A DNA stretch of 60,776 nt from Lachnospiraceae bacterium NC2004 (GTDB lineage Bacteria > Bacillota > Clostridia > Lachnospirales > Lachnospiraceae). The first letter of the stretch is position 1. Every line of letters starts with the position of its first letter. Below are positions 43,372 to 51,042 of this stretch, in pieces. The stretch covers positions 1-60,776 of the forward strand of contig JHXB01000014.1 of NCBI GenBank assembly GCA_000621905.1, in the 5' to 3' direction. Both the position numbers and the translations under genes were made by a program. The notes beneath the pieces were generated by a model. The model was not told where the DNA came from. It ran no database searches and saw only the letters and a program-made list of their open reading frames with translations.

Positions 43372-43656
43372 ATGAAACCATATTATGAAGATCAAAGTAA
43401 TTGGAATTCTTATGACTATTATGCATTGCATCGTTATTTGCATCGTATGTTTACTTATAAAAGAATGGAAGAAATAAAATCGTTGGATTGTAATAAACTT
43501 AGTGAAATTACAAAAGTAATGATATATTGCATAATAAATTATTATGGAATGTCAGATATTATTAAATTAAAAAATATGAAATGGTTATTTGATGTAAAAC
43601 CATTAAATATTCCCTTGATATTAGATGAAGAAAATCCAGTATCAACAGGAAAGTAA
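43372..43656 (+). pseudogene. small island gene interrupted by IS66
   Basis: ATG 43372 follows AGGAGG. The present frame reads 94 residues and runs into the IS66 end. Joining 43372-43652 to 49881-49914, which removes the element and one copy of the 8-bp duplication, gives a 104-residue protein ending NDIYKKMNIIY. The reconstructed protein is a paralogue of the 50553 product: both share R-[LM]-EEI-x2-LD-x-NKLS, then IY, KPL and an YK-x-MN-x2-Y ending. Function unknown; immunity-like by context. Confidence 0.85.
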
Positions 43657-43743
43657 GTAGTACATAACCCGTGCCTTTTAATCCCATTAGAAATCTATTA
43701 TCATGATTCATAGTAACTTATTTTATTAACTAAGGAGGTTTCT

Positions 43744-44118
43744 ATGGATACAAAAGGTATGAGTTTCGCTGAGCGTAACGAGTATTGGGATATGGTTCTC
43801 GAGGACTATGATTCTTCCGGGCTTAATAGGAAAGATTATTGTACCAAGAACGACATTCCGATAAGAACATTTAAATACTGGGAAGATAAGCTTAGAGGAA
43901 AATCTACGTCTTCAAGTCATGTAGCATTTGCTGAGATTTCAGATATGGAACATGAAGATTGGTGCAGCAAGACCGATGATGATTTAACCAGACAACAAAC
44001 AACACTCTCATTTGAAACAGAACTTGTGATAGGCTGTGGTTTTTATACATTAGGTATTAATTCATCTACTCCTATGGAGCTTGTAAAGAAAGTTCTTAAG
44101 GAGGTTTCAAATGCTTAA
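43744..44118 (+). CDS. tnpA: IS66 accessory protein TnpA
   Basis: 124 residues with the helix-turn-helix-like region SGLNRKDYCTKNDIPIRTFKYW (shown in part: LNRKDYCTKNDIPIRTFKYW) typical of the first ORF of IS66 elements. ATG 43744 follows AAGGAGG. The last eight bases overlap the tnpB start at 44111, so translation is coupled. Its role in transposition is accessory and poorly defined. Confidence 0.88.
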   Translation: MDTKGMSFAERNEYWDMVLEDYDSSGLNRKDYCTKNDIPIRTFKYWEDKLRGKSTSSSHVAFAEISDMEHEDWCSKTDDDLTRQQTTLSFETELVIGCGFYTLGINSSTPMELVKKVLKEVSNA

Positions 44119-44168
44119 AGATGCTACTGGATTTGATCACATTTACATTGCGTGCGGATATACAGATT
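44111..44168 (+). pseudogene. tnpB: IS66 tnpB, 5' fragment
   Basis: Encodes MLKDATGFDHIYIACGYTD, the conserved start of IS66 TnpB, then is cut by the RIT element inside the usual CGYTDLRKGI motif. The remaining part begins at 47644. Confidence 0.92.
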
Positions 44169-44194
44169 ATCCGAGAAGAATTATTATTCGAGAA
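44162..44194 (+). repeat. RIT left inverted repeat
   Basis: 33 bases beginning ACAGATTATCCGAGAAGAAT, identical to the complement of 47582-47614. Similarity continues a few bases inward (TTTTGG). Confidence 0.95.
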
Positions 44195-44251
44195 GTTTTG
44201 GAAAAACACTGATAATCTCTTCATTTTCAATAATTCTTCTCAGATAACAAA

Positions 44252-45274
44252 CTACTTCTTTTTCAGAAAATCCGGAATATCCTTTTTGGATTCCTTCATC
44301 TCAATCTTGTTTCCAAACCAGGCATCATTCCATTCTTTCAGTTTCTTGTCTACAGAATCCTGCGACATTTCTGCATAAATTTGGGTGGTCTGAACAGACA
44401 CATGACCTAATATATTTCTTATCGTGACGATATCGACTCCCGCTTCCAGTAGATGGCATGCTGTACTATGTCTCATGGAATGAGGCGGATAGCTGTCTTG
44501 CAGGAACAAATCAGGATGTTTCTTCTTCGCAATGGTAACATACTTTTTATATATGCCTTCGACGCAAGATACTGTCATCAGTTCATGTGTCTGACTTGAA
44601 AAAACATGTTTTCCCGGATATCTTTCTATACGCCTATGCATTATGTATTTTTGTACAGTCCCTGCTAGTGTGAGGGAAACACCTACTTGACGCGCCTTTG
44701 ATCCTTTTCCACGCAATGTAACAGATGCACTTTTGCCATTTATATGCAGATCTGAAACTGTGAAGTCACATATTTCCTGTGCTCTTGCACCCGTCGCATA
44801 CATGAACGAAAGTAGAACTTTATCCCTAAGTCCAGTTTCATATCTTTCGTCAGGAAGCGACAATAGTATTTTTATTTCTTCCCTTGAAAAGACAGCCCTT
44901 TGCTTTTTATTCCCACGCTTTATCGGTATTTTTATAATGGCGCTTCTGAACACGGATGCGGCATCAAAATCTCTATTCTGTGCATACCCCGAAAATGCTG
45001 AAAGTGCTGATAAACGTTGGTTTCTGGTAATCGGTTTGCATTGCCGTTCTTTCTCAAGCCAGTTAAAGAATTCTAGCAATGTATCATAATCCATGTTTGA
45101 AAACCTGATATCATCAGCATCTATTCCCTTTACATCCTTCATGAACCGAAGCAAAAGCATAAAGCTTTGCTTGTAGGATTCTATGGTATTCTGGCTAAGA
45201 CCACGACTATAGGGCAGGTATGTCTCGAAATAATCTTCCAGTAATGACATAAACTCTATTTTCCGCCTACTCAT
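44252..45274 (-). CDS. tyrosine recombinase, third gene of the RIT trio
   Basis: 340 residues. The N-terminal SAM-like core-binding domain (about 5-95) is followed by the catalytic domain with Arg in ATGARAQEICD, the HSMRHSTACH box, LGHVSVQTTQIYAE with the nucleophilic Tyr. All catalytic residues are intact. The start at 45274 overlaps the previous gene by eight bases. It is the most XerC/D-like of the three. Confidence 0.92.
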   Translation of the reverse strand: MSRRKIEFMSLLEDYFETYLPYSRGLSQNTIESYKQSFMLLLRFMKDVKGIDADDIRFSNMDYDTLLEFFNWLEKERQCKPITRNQRLSALSAFSGYAQNRDFDAASVFRSAIIKIPIKRGNKKQRAVFSREEIKILLSLPDERYETGLRDKVLLSFMYATGARAQEICDFTVSDLHINGKSASVTLRGKGSKARQVGVSLTLAGTVQKYIMHRRIERYPGKHVFSSQTHELMTVSCVEGIYKKYVTIAKKKHPDLFLQDSYPPHSMRHSTACHLLEAGVDIVTIRNILGHVSVQTTQIYAEMSQDSVDKKLKEWNDAWFGNKIEMKESKKDIPDFLKKK

Positions 45275-46256
45275 ATATGATCACCTCCGGAAATAATTCC
45301 CCAGAATAGTCATCAAACTTTTCTAGCGTATCCTCAAAGTAATTACCACTGTATTTCAAATATTTTTCCGTCTCGTAAAGGCTGTCGTGCCCTAAATATG
45401 TAGACAGGAACGGGACGGACTCGCTGGCTTTAATTCCACTACGCTCGTTTTTATCAAAGCTTCTTACCGCAAACGAATGTCTAAAACAGTGAAGACAGGC
45501 GCCGCGTCCGTGCTCAGCCTGATCATTGCAGGTTATACCAGCCTTTTCCCTGATGATCCTGAAATAATTTCCGACACTACCGGGTGAAATATGGCTTTTA
45601 GCGTCATCCGCCGGAAATAAATATGCATCTGAATCATTCAGAATTCCCATGCCAATGCAGTATCTGTAAATGATTTCTGTCAAATCTCTCCCAAAGGGAA
45701 CCATTCGCTGTTTGTACTTTTTTGTAACCTTAAGAATAATCAGATTTCTTTCAAAATCCAGGTCTCCTACCTTAATGCATACTGTTTCTCCAACACGTAG
45801 CCCACAGCAGTATAACAGACGCAGTATCAATGGTATTTCTTTTTCTGCAAACTTGTTTTTTCTTGCCCTCGAAACCCTAAACGAGTCAGCTACGGCAAAG
45901 ATTTTTTCTATATCTTCATCTGAATAAAGATAAGGTACATAAGTATCATGGGTCGTAAGTGTTCTTGGAATAAAGCATGTATAGCCTAAATCAGTCAGGA
46001 ACAAAAGGAGTTGCCTGATATAATGTACATGCTGGCCTAATGTATTTACTGAGATTTTTATGCTAACTTCTCTAATCCATGATTCGATTACCGGTTCAGG
46101 TATTTCCTTGTCAACATGATTGATTCTGCAAAGATAATCATCAAACAGAATCATAGTTCTTCTGTAGTGTCTATATGCCTCGTGACTAAGTTCCGCTTTC
46201 CTTACAGAGAGATGTAATAATATTTCTTCGCAAAAAACTGAGTTGAACTCTGCCAT
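45267..46256 (-). CDS. tyrosine recombinase, second gene of the RIT trio
   Basis: 329 residues with CCGLRVGETVCI (first Arg), HCFRHSFAVRS (His and second Arg), YLGHDSLYETEKYL (His and Tyr). It starts one base after the stop of the first recombinase, with its ribosome-binding site (GGAGGTGG) inside that gene. Confidence 0.92.
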   Translation of the reverse strand: MAEFNSVFCEEILLHLSVRKAELSHEAYRHYRRTMILFDDYLCRINHVDKEIPEPVIESWIREVSIKISVNTLGQHVHYIRQLLLFLTDLGYTCFIPRTLTTHDTYVPYLYSDEDIEKIFAVADSFRVSRARKNKFAEKEIPLILRLLYCCGLRVGETVCIKVGDLDFERNLIILKVTKKYKQRMVPFGRDLTEIIYRYCIGMGILNDSDAYLFPADDAKSHISPGSVGNYFRIIREKAGITCNDQAEHGRGACLHCFRHSFAVRSFDKNERSGIKASESVPFLSTYLGHDSLYETEKYLKYSGNYFEDTLEKFDDYSGELFPEVIIYE

Positions 46257-46257
46257 C

Positions 46258-47475
46258 TTATTCCACCTCCCCGTGCAAAAAATCGCAAAATCTATCAGAA
46301 GGTGGTGGAGGTGTTAAGCTATATTTTCTTAGATTCTCAATGTCTATACGTGCATAATGCTTGATGGCACTATTGGAACTGTGTCCCAATACCTTTCTTA
46401 CAGTTTCATAGCTTATATCGTTGTTGACCATGGAACTGGCCAGCGATGCCCTGAGAGCATGAGGGCCTCTTTTTCGATTTCCAGAATCAATACCAGCAAG
46501 GCTGATATATTTCCTTAATGCAGCTCTGATGGTAGAAGTTGTTATCGGGTTATATGGAGCATAAGCGTTTATAAACACTATATCTGTTTGCGATTCCGGT
46601 CTGACTGATAAATAATCGTCAATGGCTGATTTCACTTCACTGATCAAAGGAAGGTGAAGTATGTTTCCTGTCTTTGTCTGAATGATATCCAGACTCGTTC
46701 TGTTCAGCACATCTTCAATCGTCAGCGTTACAATATCTCCAGAGCGCATGCCCATCCTCGATGCAAGAAGAATCATCGCGTAATCACGTTTTCCTAAAAC
46801 GGTACTGGTATCTACGGCTTCTTCTATTCTTTTTATCTCTTCAACAGAATATACGCTTGGAATGACATATGGTTTACTATAATGAGGCACTATTGTTGAA
46901 TAATCAGATGTTACACCCTCAAACTCAATAAGATATGTTAAAAACAGTCTTATCTCACCCCAAAGTCTGTGATTGGTTACTTTTAGGCTGGCGGATGCTA
47001 CATATGTCGGAGACAGTGCATCGAGAGATTTGCATCCCTGTTTTGAAAGCTCATCCAGAAACCACGCTATAGCATATCTCTTATTCCTAATGGTCCCAGA
47101 AATGCGCCCAATATTTTCGCTCCAGATACAATAACGTTCAACTATTTCTGCAAATGCATCAGGCAAGCAAAAATGTTTTCCTTTATCAGAATGCACATCA
47201 GACCATTGCCCCTTTGATAAGTCATTTAATCTCTGCACTACTGTACGTAAAGAGAGATAGTACTGATTTTCTCCGTACTCAGACTGATAATGCTGCAAAA
47301 ACAGGGATCCTGCTTTCTCGGTGTAGCAATCGAAGCCATTATCTGACAGCCAAGCAAAAATGCTGTTGCATAAATACCTATAGCCAGTAATGGTTATAGG
47401 CGTATAGCCCCGGTCAGCCAGCTTTCCTAGAAGTTCTGTCCTCAGTTCCGTGAATGAATGATTTTCTTCTTGCAT
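46258..47475 (-). CDS. tyrosine recombinase, first gene of the RIT trio
   Basis: I take ATG 47475, ten bases after AGGAGG, giving 405 residues; the frame back to 47529 has no better site. Catalytic motifs: SRMGMRSGDIVTL (Arg), HALRASLASSM (His/Arg), VLGHSSNSAIKHYARID (His and Tyr). The N-terminal region is longer than in the other two, as is usual for the first RIT protein. Confidence 0.92.
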   Translation of the reverse strand: MQEENHSFTELRTELLGKLADRGYTPITITGYRYLCNSIFAWLSDNGFDCYTEKAGSLFLQHYQSEYGENQYYLSLRTVVQRLNDLSKGQWSDVHSDKGKHFCLPDAFAEIVERYCIWSENIGRISGTIRNKRYAIAWFLDELSKQGCKSLDALSPTYVASASLKVTNHRLWGEIRLFLTYLIEFEGVTSDYSTIVPHYSKPYVIPSVYSVEEIKRIEEAVDTSTVLGKRDYAMILLASRMGMRSGDIVTLTIEDVLNRTSLDIIQTKTGNILHLPLISEVKSAIDDYLSVRPESQTDIVFINAYAPYNPITTSTIRAALRKYISLAGIDSGNRKRGPHALRASLASSMVNNDISYETVRKVLGHSSNSAIKHYARIDIENLRKYSLTPPPPSDRFCDFLHGEVE

Positions 47476-47581
47476 AATGGTAATACCTCCTTGTTGTAGT
47501 TTATACAATAAGGATATCGGCAATATCATTATTCAAGAAAAAAACTAATAAGATCAGAAACTACGGTGCTTCGCCAAAAAT

Positions 47582-47643
47582 TTCTCGAATAATAATTCTT
47601 CTCGGATAATCTGTATTATTCGAGTTCTAAGATAATACAGATT
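47582..47643 (-). repeat. RIT right inverted repeat and adjacent palindrome
   Basis: 47582-47614 is the 33-base right inverted repeat. Overlapping its end, AATCTGTATTAT (47608-47619) and ATAATACAGATT (47632-47643) form 12-base perfect arms around a 12-base spacer, a possible recombinase core site. The left end has only one such arm. Confidence 0.88.
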
Positions 47644-47942
47644 TGCGCAAAGGTATCGCAGGATTGCTCATGATTATTGAAAACGAGTTTTATCTGAATC
47701 CTTTTCATCCAAATAGCATTTATCTTTTTTGTGGACGTCGAAGCAATACTATAAAAGCTATAGTTATGGAGGATGATGGCTGCTTATTGCTTACCAAGAA
47801 ACTTAATGCTGGAAGATATCAGTGGCCGAGATCATCAAGCGAAGTCAAAGATATATCAGAAGAACAGTTTAAACTTCTTATGGATGGATTTGAGATTGAA
47901 CGGCGTTCAACCATTAAAAAAACAAGCACTGACTCTATATAA
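47644..47942 (+). pseudogene. tnpB: IS66 tnpB, 3' fragment
   Basis: Continues LRKGIAGLLMIIENEFYLNP through LFCGRRSNTIKAIV and RYQWPRSSSEV, the diagnostic IS66 ORF2 sequence. With 44111-44168 it totals exactly 357 bases (118 residues plus stop), so no base was lost at the insertion. Confidence 0.93.
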
Positions 47943-47981
47943 AAAGTGAGCAGAATCAACAATTAAATTCGGCATATTTAA

Positions 47982-48023
47982 CCCTTGAAAAGCTTGACAA
48001 TTAGTGGCTTTTCAAGGGTTTTT
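47982..48023 (+). terminator. intrinsic terminator between tnpB and tnpC
   Basis: CCCTTGAAAAGC (47982-47993) pairs perfectly with GCTTTTCAAGGG (48007-48018), followed by TTTTT. It would limit read-through into the transposase gene. Confidence 0.88.
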
Positions 48024-48039
48024 ATGTTATAATAGTCTT

Positions 48040-49728
48040 ATGAAAATTAAGGTCTTATCAAGCGATGAATTGAATAACATTTCTAAGGATGCTATTATAC
48101 TAATCTATCAGCAACTAGCTGAATCTTTTGCAATTATACAAGATCAAAACGAGCATCTTATCAAACAGGTAGATAAACTTCAAGAGAGTATTTCCCTTCT
48201 TACACAACAGAGATTTGGAAGAAAGACCGAGAAGACCAAAGAGATTATTAACGGTCAGTTATGCTTTGATAAAAATGGACATATAATCATCCCTTCTAAC
48301 ACTGATCCTGATGCTAACGATATTGATGATGATGGTAAAAGTGAAGAAGAACTAATAGTTGAATATTTAGCAAGAAGAGAAGCCAGGAAGCGCAAAAAAG
48401 GAGTTCGAAGCCAAGACCTTGCATTTGCTGATGTCATAATCGAAGAGCATGAATTAGCCGAAGAAGAACTTAGCAATCATTTTCCTGATGGTTACAGGGA
48501 GCTTCCTTGCGAGATAAGTCACAGAGTAGAGTATGAGCCTTCTAAGCTTACTGTTATTGAAGAGAAGGTGCATATATATAAATCTAAATCTGATGACAGC
48601 ATCATAAGAGCTGATAAGCCGGATCATCTTATGGCACACAGCGTTGTGACTCCAAGTCTTTTATCTAAGATTATAACAGACAAATACGTTAATGCTATGC
48701 CTGTTAATCGTATATTTAAAGACTTTGAGAGGATGGATGTTATATTAAGACCTCAGACTATGAACAGATGGCTTGTAAAGCTTTCTAAGATGTATATTAA
48801 GCCATTGGTTCTCAGGATGAAGGATACTATGATATCGCTCGCTGACTTGATTCATTGTGATGAAACTCCTTTTGTTGTCGAAGAGGATCATAAGAGGAAA
48901 GGCAAGAGCAAGGAATCCAAGAGTTACATGTGGGTGTATCATACATTTGACAGATATGGAGCTCCTCCTATCTTCATCTATGAATATCAACCCGATCGAA
49001 AGGGTGAGCATCCTAAAGAGTTTCTTAAGGGATATTCCGGTGTCATAGTGACAGACGGCTATGAGCCTTATCACTCGATTGAAAAAGAAAGGGATGGTGA
49101 TATAATTGTTGCCGGTTGCTGGGCACATTTGAAACGTAAGCTGGCAGCAATAATAAAAGCTGATCCTGAAAATGCTAAAGGAACTGTAGCATACGAGGGC
49201 AACGCTAAGATAGCAGCTATCTTCCACATGGACAACATGTTGAAAGATGCTAAGCCATCAGATAGGCTAAGACACAGAAAAAGCAATGTAGCACCCCTTG
49301 TGGATGCTTTCTTCGAGTGGGTTAAAGACAGAGACGGCAAAGTAGCCTCTGATGCCACGCAACGAGCGTTGACCTATGCAATAAATCAAGAGCATTATCT
49401 TAGAGCGTTTTTAGACAATGGAATGATTCCAATGGATAACTCAGATGCCGAAAGAAGTATAAGAAGCTTCTGCATAGGCAGGAACAACTGGAACATAGCG
49501 GCATCATCAGATGGTGCTGAGGTTGCGGGATATTTATACAGCATGGTTGAGACTCTTAAGGCTTGTCGAATTAAGCCATACGAGTATTTTAAGTATGTAT
49601 TTGAGACTATGTTAGCTAATGAGAATAACATAACCTTGGAGCTGATAGATAGTCTTATGCCGTGGTCAAAGGAGATACCCGAAGAATTCTATATCAAGGA
49701 TACAAAGAAGAGAACCAAGACCAAATAA
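48040..49728 (+). CDS. tnpC: IS66 DDE transposase TnpC
   Basis: 562 residues from ATG 48040; the GTG at 48004 lies in the terminator stem. An N-terminal coiled coil (about 15-55) and the QQRFGRKTEKTK segment precede the catalytic core. DDE residues fall in HCDETPFVVEE, VTDGYEPYHS and DNSDAERSIRSF, all intact. The ATG is only six bases after TATAAT (48028-48033) and has no clear Shine-Dalgarno sequence. The transposase looks functional, but the element lacks intact TnpB. Confidence 0.95.
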   Translation: MKIKVLSSDELNNISKDAIILIYQQLAESFAIIQDQNEHLIKQVDKLQESISLLTQQRFGRKTEKTKEIINGQLCFDKNGHIIIPSNTDPDANDIDDDGKSEEELIVEYLARREARKRKKGVRSQDLAFADVIIEEHELAEEELSNHFPDGYRELPCEISHRVEYEPSKLTVIEEKVHIYKSKSDDSIIRADKPDHLMAHSVVTPSLLSKIITDKYVNAMPVNRIFKDFERMDVILRPQTMNRWLVKLSKMYIKPLVLRMKDTMISLADLIHCDETPFVVEEDHKRKGKSKESKSYMWVYHTFDRYGAPPIFIYEYQPDRKGEHPKEFLKGYSGVIVTDGYEPYHSIEKERDGDIIVAGCWAHLKRKLAAIIKADPENAKGTVAYEGNAKIAAIFHMDNMLKDAKPSDRLRHRKSNVAPLVDAFFEWVKDRDGKVASDATQRALTYAINQEHYLRAFLDNGMIPMDNSDAERSIRSFCIGRNNWNIAASSDGAEVAGYLYSMVETLKACRIKPYEYFKYVFETMLANENNITLELIDSLMPWSKEIPEEFYIKDTKKRTKTK

Positions 49729-49914
49729 ATGATTATAGCAAAAAAGTGCGTCTTCATGGCGCGCTTTTAGTATGTCTAAAAATATTAAAGCGGTACAAAT
49801 CCCCATGATATGCCTGTGTAAAGAGTACCAGAATCATTATGAAAGTCAAGGCACGGGTTATGTACTACTTACACAGGAAATGACATTTATAAAAAAATGA
49901 ATATAATATATTAA

Positions 49915-50176
49915 GGAATATAAAATATGACCAATTTAAAATTAACAAAAGAAGATTTTGATAAAGCTTTTAAGCGTTTAAATGAATTATTATTAGATAT
50001 GAAAATAAAAAATGAAAGATAATAATAAATTTGGAAGTGTATATTGGTTATGCGGAAATAATAATGTAGCAAAATCATTAAAATACGCTTATAATGAAAT
50101 AGGTGGAACTGGTTTTTGTAAATGTTATTTACAATTCCATATCCTGAATTTTAATAGGAGGATTTTTTTAATATGA
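49915..50176 (+). other. two very short overlapping ORFs, probably remnants
   Basis: ATG 49927 encodes MTNLKLTKEDFDKAFKRLNE and stops after 31 residues (50022). ATG 50012 encodes MKDNNKFGSVYWLCGNNNVA and runs 54 residues into the leader of the next gene. Neither has a good ribosome-binding site. From 50132 the sequence is a second copy of the leader found at 43337, so the second frame is probably a fusion by recombination. Confidence 0.4.
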
Positions 50177-50463
50177 AACCAGATTATGAAGTAAAAGTTA
50201 TTCCTAAATATAATTTAAATCAAGAAGATCTAAATTTTATAAAAAATAAAATAAATGAATTTGCTAATGAATTTGATATGTATTTACATAATGATAATAT
50301 TACTTATAGTAAAAAAGAACCATATAAAAAATATGAAGACATCCCTGCCGGAACTAAATTTTATTTTAAATTAAAAAAATTTGAAAAATATTTATTATTA
50401 CTTGAATATTTTAGTTATGCTGAAGGAGATATAAACGGAAGAGTTATTAGGCGTAGTAATTAG
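50173..50463 (+). CDS. small island protein, family B copy 1
   Basis: 96 residues; ATG 50173 follows AGGAGG. The pattern Y-x-V-I-P-x5-LN-x2-D-x-NFI-x2-KIN and later Y-x-DIP is shared with the 53921 product, so the two are paralogues. Its leader and first codons (MKP-x-YE) match instead those of the unrelated gene at 43372. No signal peptide. Function unknown; small, soluble, acidic and AT-rich, like immunity proteins of polymorphic toxins. Confidence 0.75.
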   Translation: MKPDYEVKVIPKYNLNQEDLNFIKNKINEFANEFDMYLHNDNITYSKKEPYKKYEDIPAGTKFYFKLKKFEKYLLLLEYFSYAEGDINGRVIRRSN

Positions 50464-50563
50464 TTTTGATTTATCTATGGATATGTTAGAATTTTATTTT
50501 GAAGGCGGAAAAGATAATAGATCTAAAGCTTATTATCGTGAGAGGTGTTTATATGCAAAATGA
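50435..50563 (+). pseudogene. VapD-like remnant without start codon
   Basis: The frame TEELLGVVISFDLSMDMLEF aligns with MENFNGVLITFDLKIEKLKI of the 54177 ORF, including position relative to the upstream family B gene. The start ATG appears as ACG (50435) here, and the frame ends early at 50563. Both resemble the N-terminal part of VapD proteins (Cas2-like fold). Confidence 0.6.
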
Positions 50564-51023
50564 AGTATTTACAAATTCAATTTTATTTTTTAAAGATGAA
50601 AATAATATACCTTTTTATTATTTAGATGATAATGATAATAATGATTTTGAGAAAAATGATAATTATATTTACTATGGTAGAGTAAATGCATATTTCACTA
50701 AGTTATTTAATAATTTAGTTCAATATTATACTATTAAAGAAGGAGAAGTTGGTTATATTACTGAACCAAACTTTGAAAAACGACTTGAAGAAATAGAAAA
50801 TTTAGATGTAAATAAATTATCTATCGTAAATAAAACAATTATTTATGCAATAACATCCAGATTGTATAGATTGGATAAAGAAGAAACAATATTAGAACAT
50901 TTTATAAAAATTTATCCAAATTTAGAAGAATTAAAATATTGTAAACCTTTAAAAAATCCTGTTAAATTAGTAGAATATCCTTTAGGATTTAAAGAATATA
51001 AAGAAATGAATCTTTTGTATTAA
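50553..51023 (+). CDS. small island protein, family A
   Basis: 156 residues from ATG 50553, which follows GAGAGG; the frame back to 50499 overlaps the VapD remnant. The C-terminal 80 residues are paralogous to the IS66-interrupted gene at 43372 (shared EEI-x2-LD-x-NKLS and KPL-x2-P). The N-terminal 75 residues (SILFFKDENNIPFYYLDDND) are not in that gene. Function unknown. Confidence 0.7.
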   Translation: MQNEVFTNSILFFKDENNIPFYYLDDNDNNDFEKNDNYIYYGRVNAYFTKLFNNLVQYYTIKEGEVGYITEPNFEKRLEEIENLDVNKLSIVNKTIIYAITSRLYRLDKEETILEHFIKIYPNLEELKYCKPLKNPVKLVEYPLGFKEYKEMNLLY

Positions 51024-51042
51024 AGGAGATAAGGAGGCTTTT

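Larger units (their letters stand above)
44169..47643 (-). mobile_element. recombinase-in-trio (RIT) element inside tnpB
   Basis: 3,475 bp carrying three contiguous tyrosine recombinase genes on the minus strand, bounded by 33-base perfect inverted repeats and a 9-base direct repeat ATACAGATT (44160-44168 and 47635-47643). Removing it rejoins GAT with TTGCGCAAA and restores the TnpB motif CGYTDLRKGI. RIT elements with three overlapping recombinase genes are described in many bacteria; their mechanism is little known. Nothing else is carried. Confidence 0.92.
43653..49872 (+). mobile_element. IS66-family insertion sequence, itself interrupted
   Basis: The ends are inverted repeats of 25 bases starting GTAAGTAGTACATAACCC (43653 on, and the complement ending at 49872), beginning with GTAA as in other IS66 elements. 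It contains tnpA, a split tnpB and tnpC in the standard order. Without the inserted RIT element it is 2,745 bp, a normal IS66 length. A spacer between tnpC and the right end holds no gene. Confidence 0.95.
43645..49880. repeat. 8-bp target duplication of the IS66 element
   Basis: ACAGGAAA lies at 43645-43652 and again at 49873-49880, immediately outside the inverted repeats. Eight bases is the usual IS66 target duplication. Confidence 0.95.

Noticed and set aside
44121-44378. Plus-strand frame across the RIT left end
   Set aside because: It begins inside tnpB and crosses the inverted repeat into the antisense of a recombinase gene; no family and no ribosome-binding site.
47994-48033. TTGACA and TATAAT as a promoter for tnpC
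   Set aside because: The spacer is 28 bases, and the TTGACA lies in the loop of the terminator hairpin.
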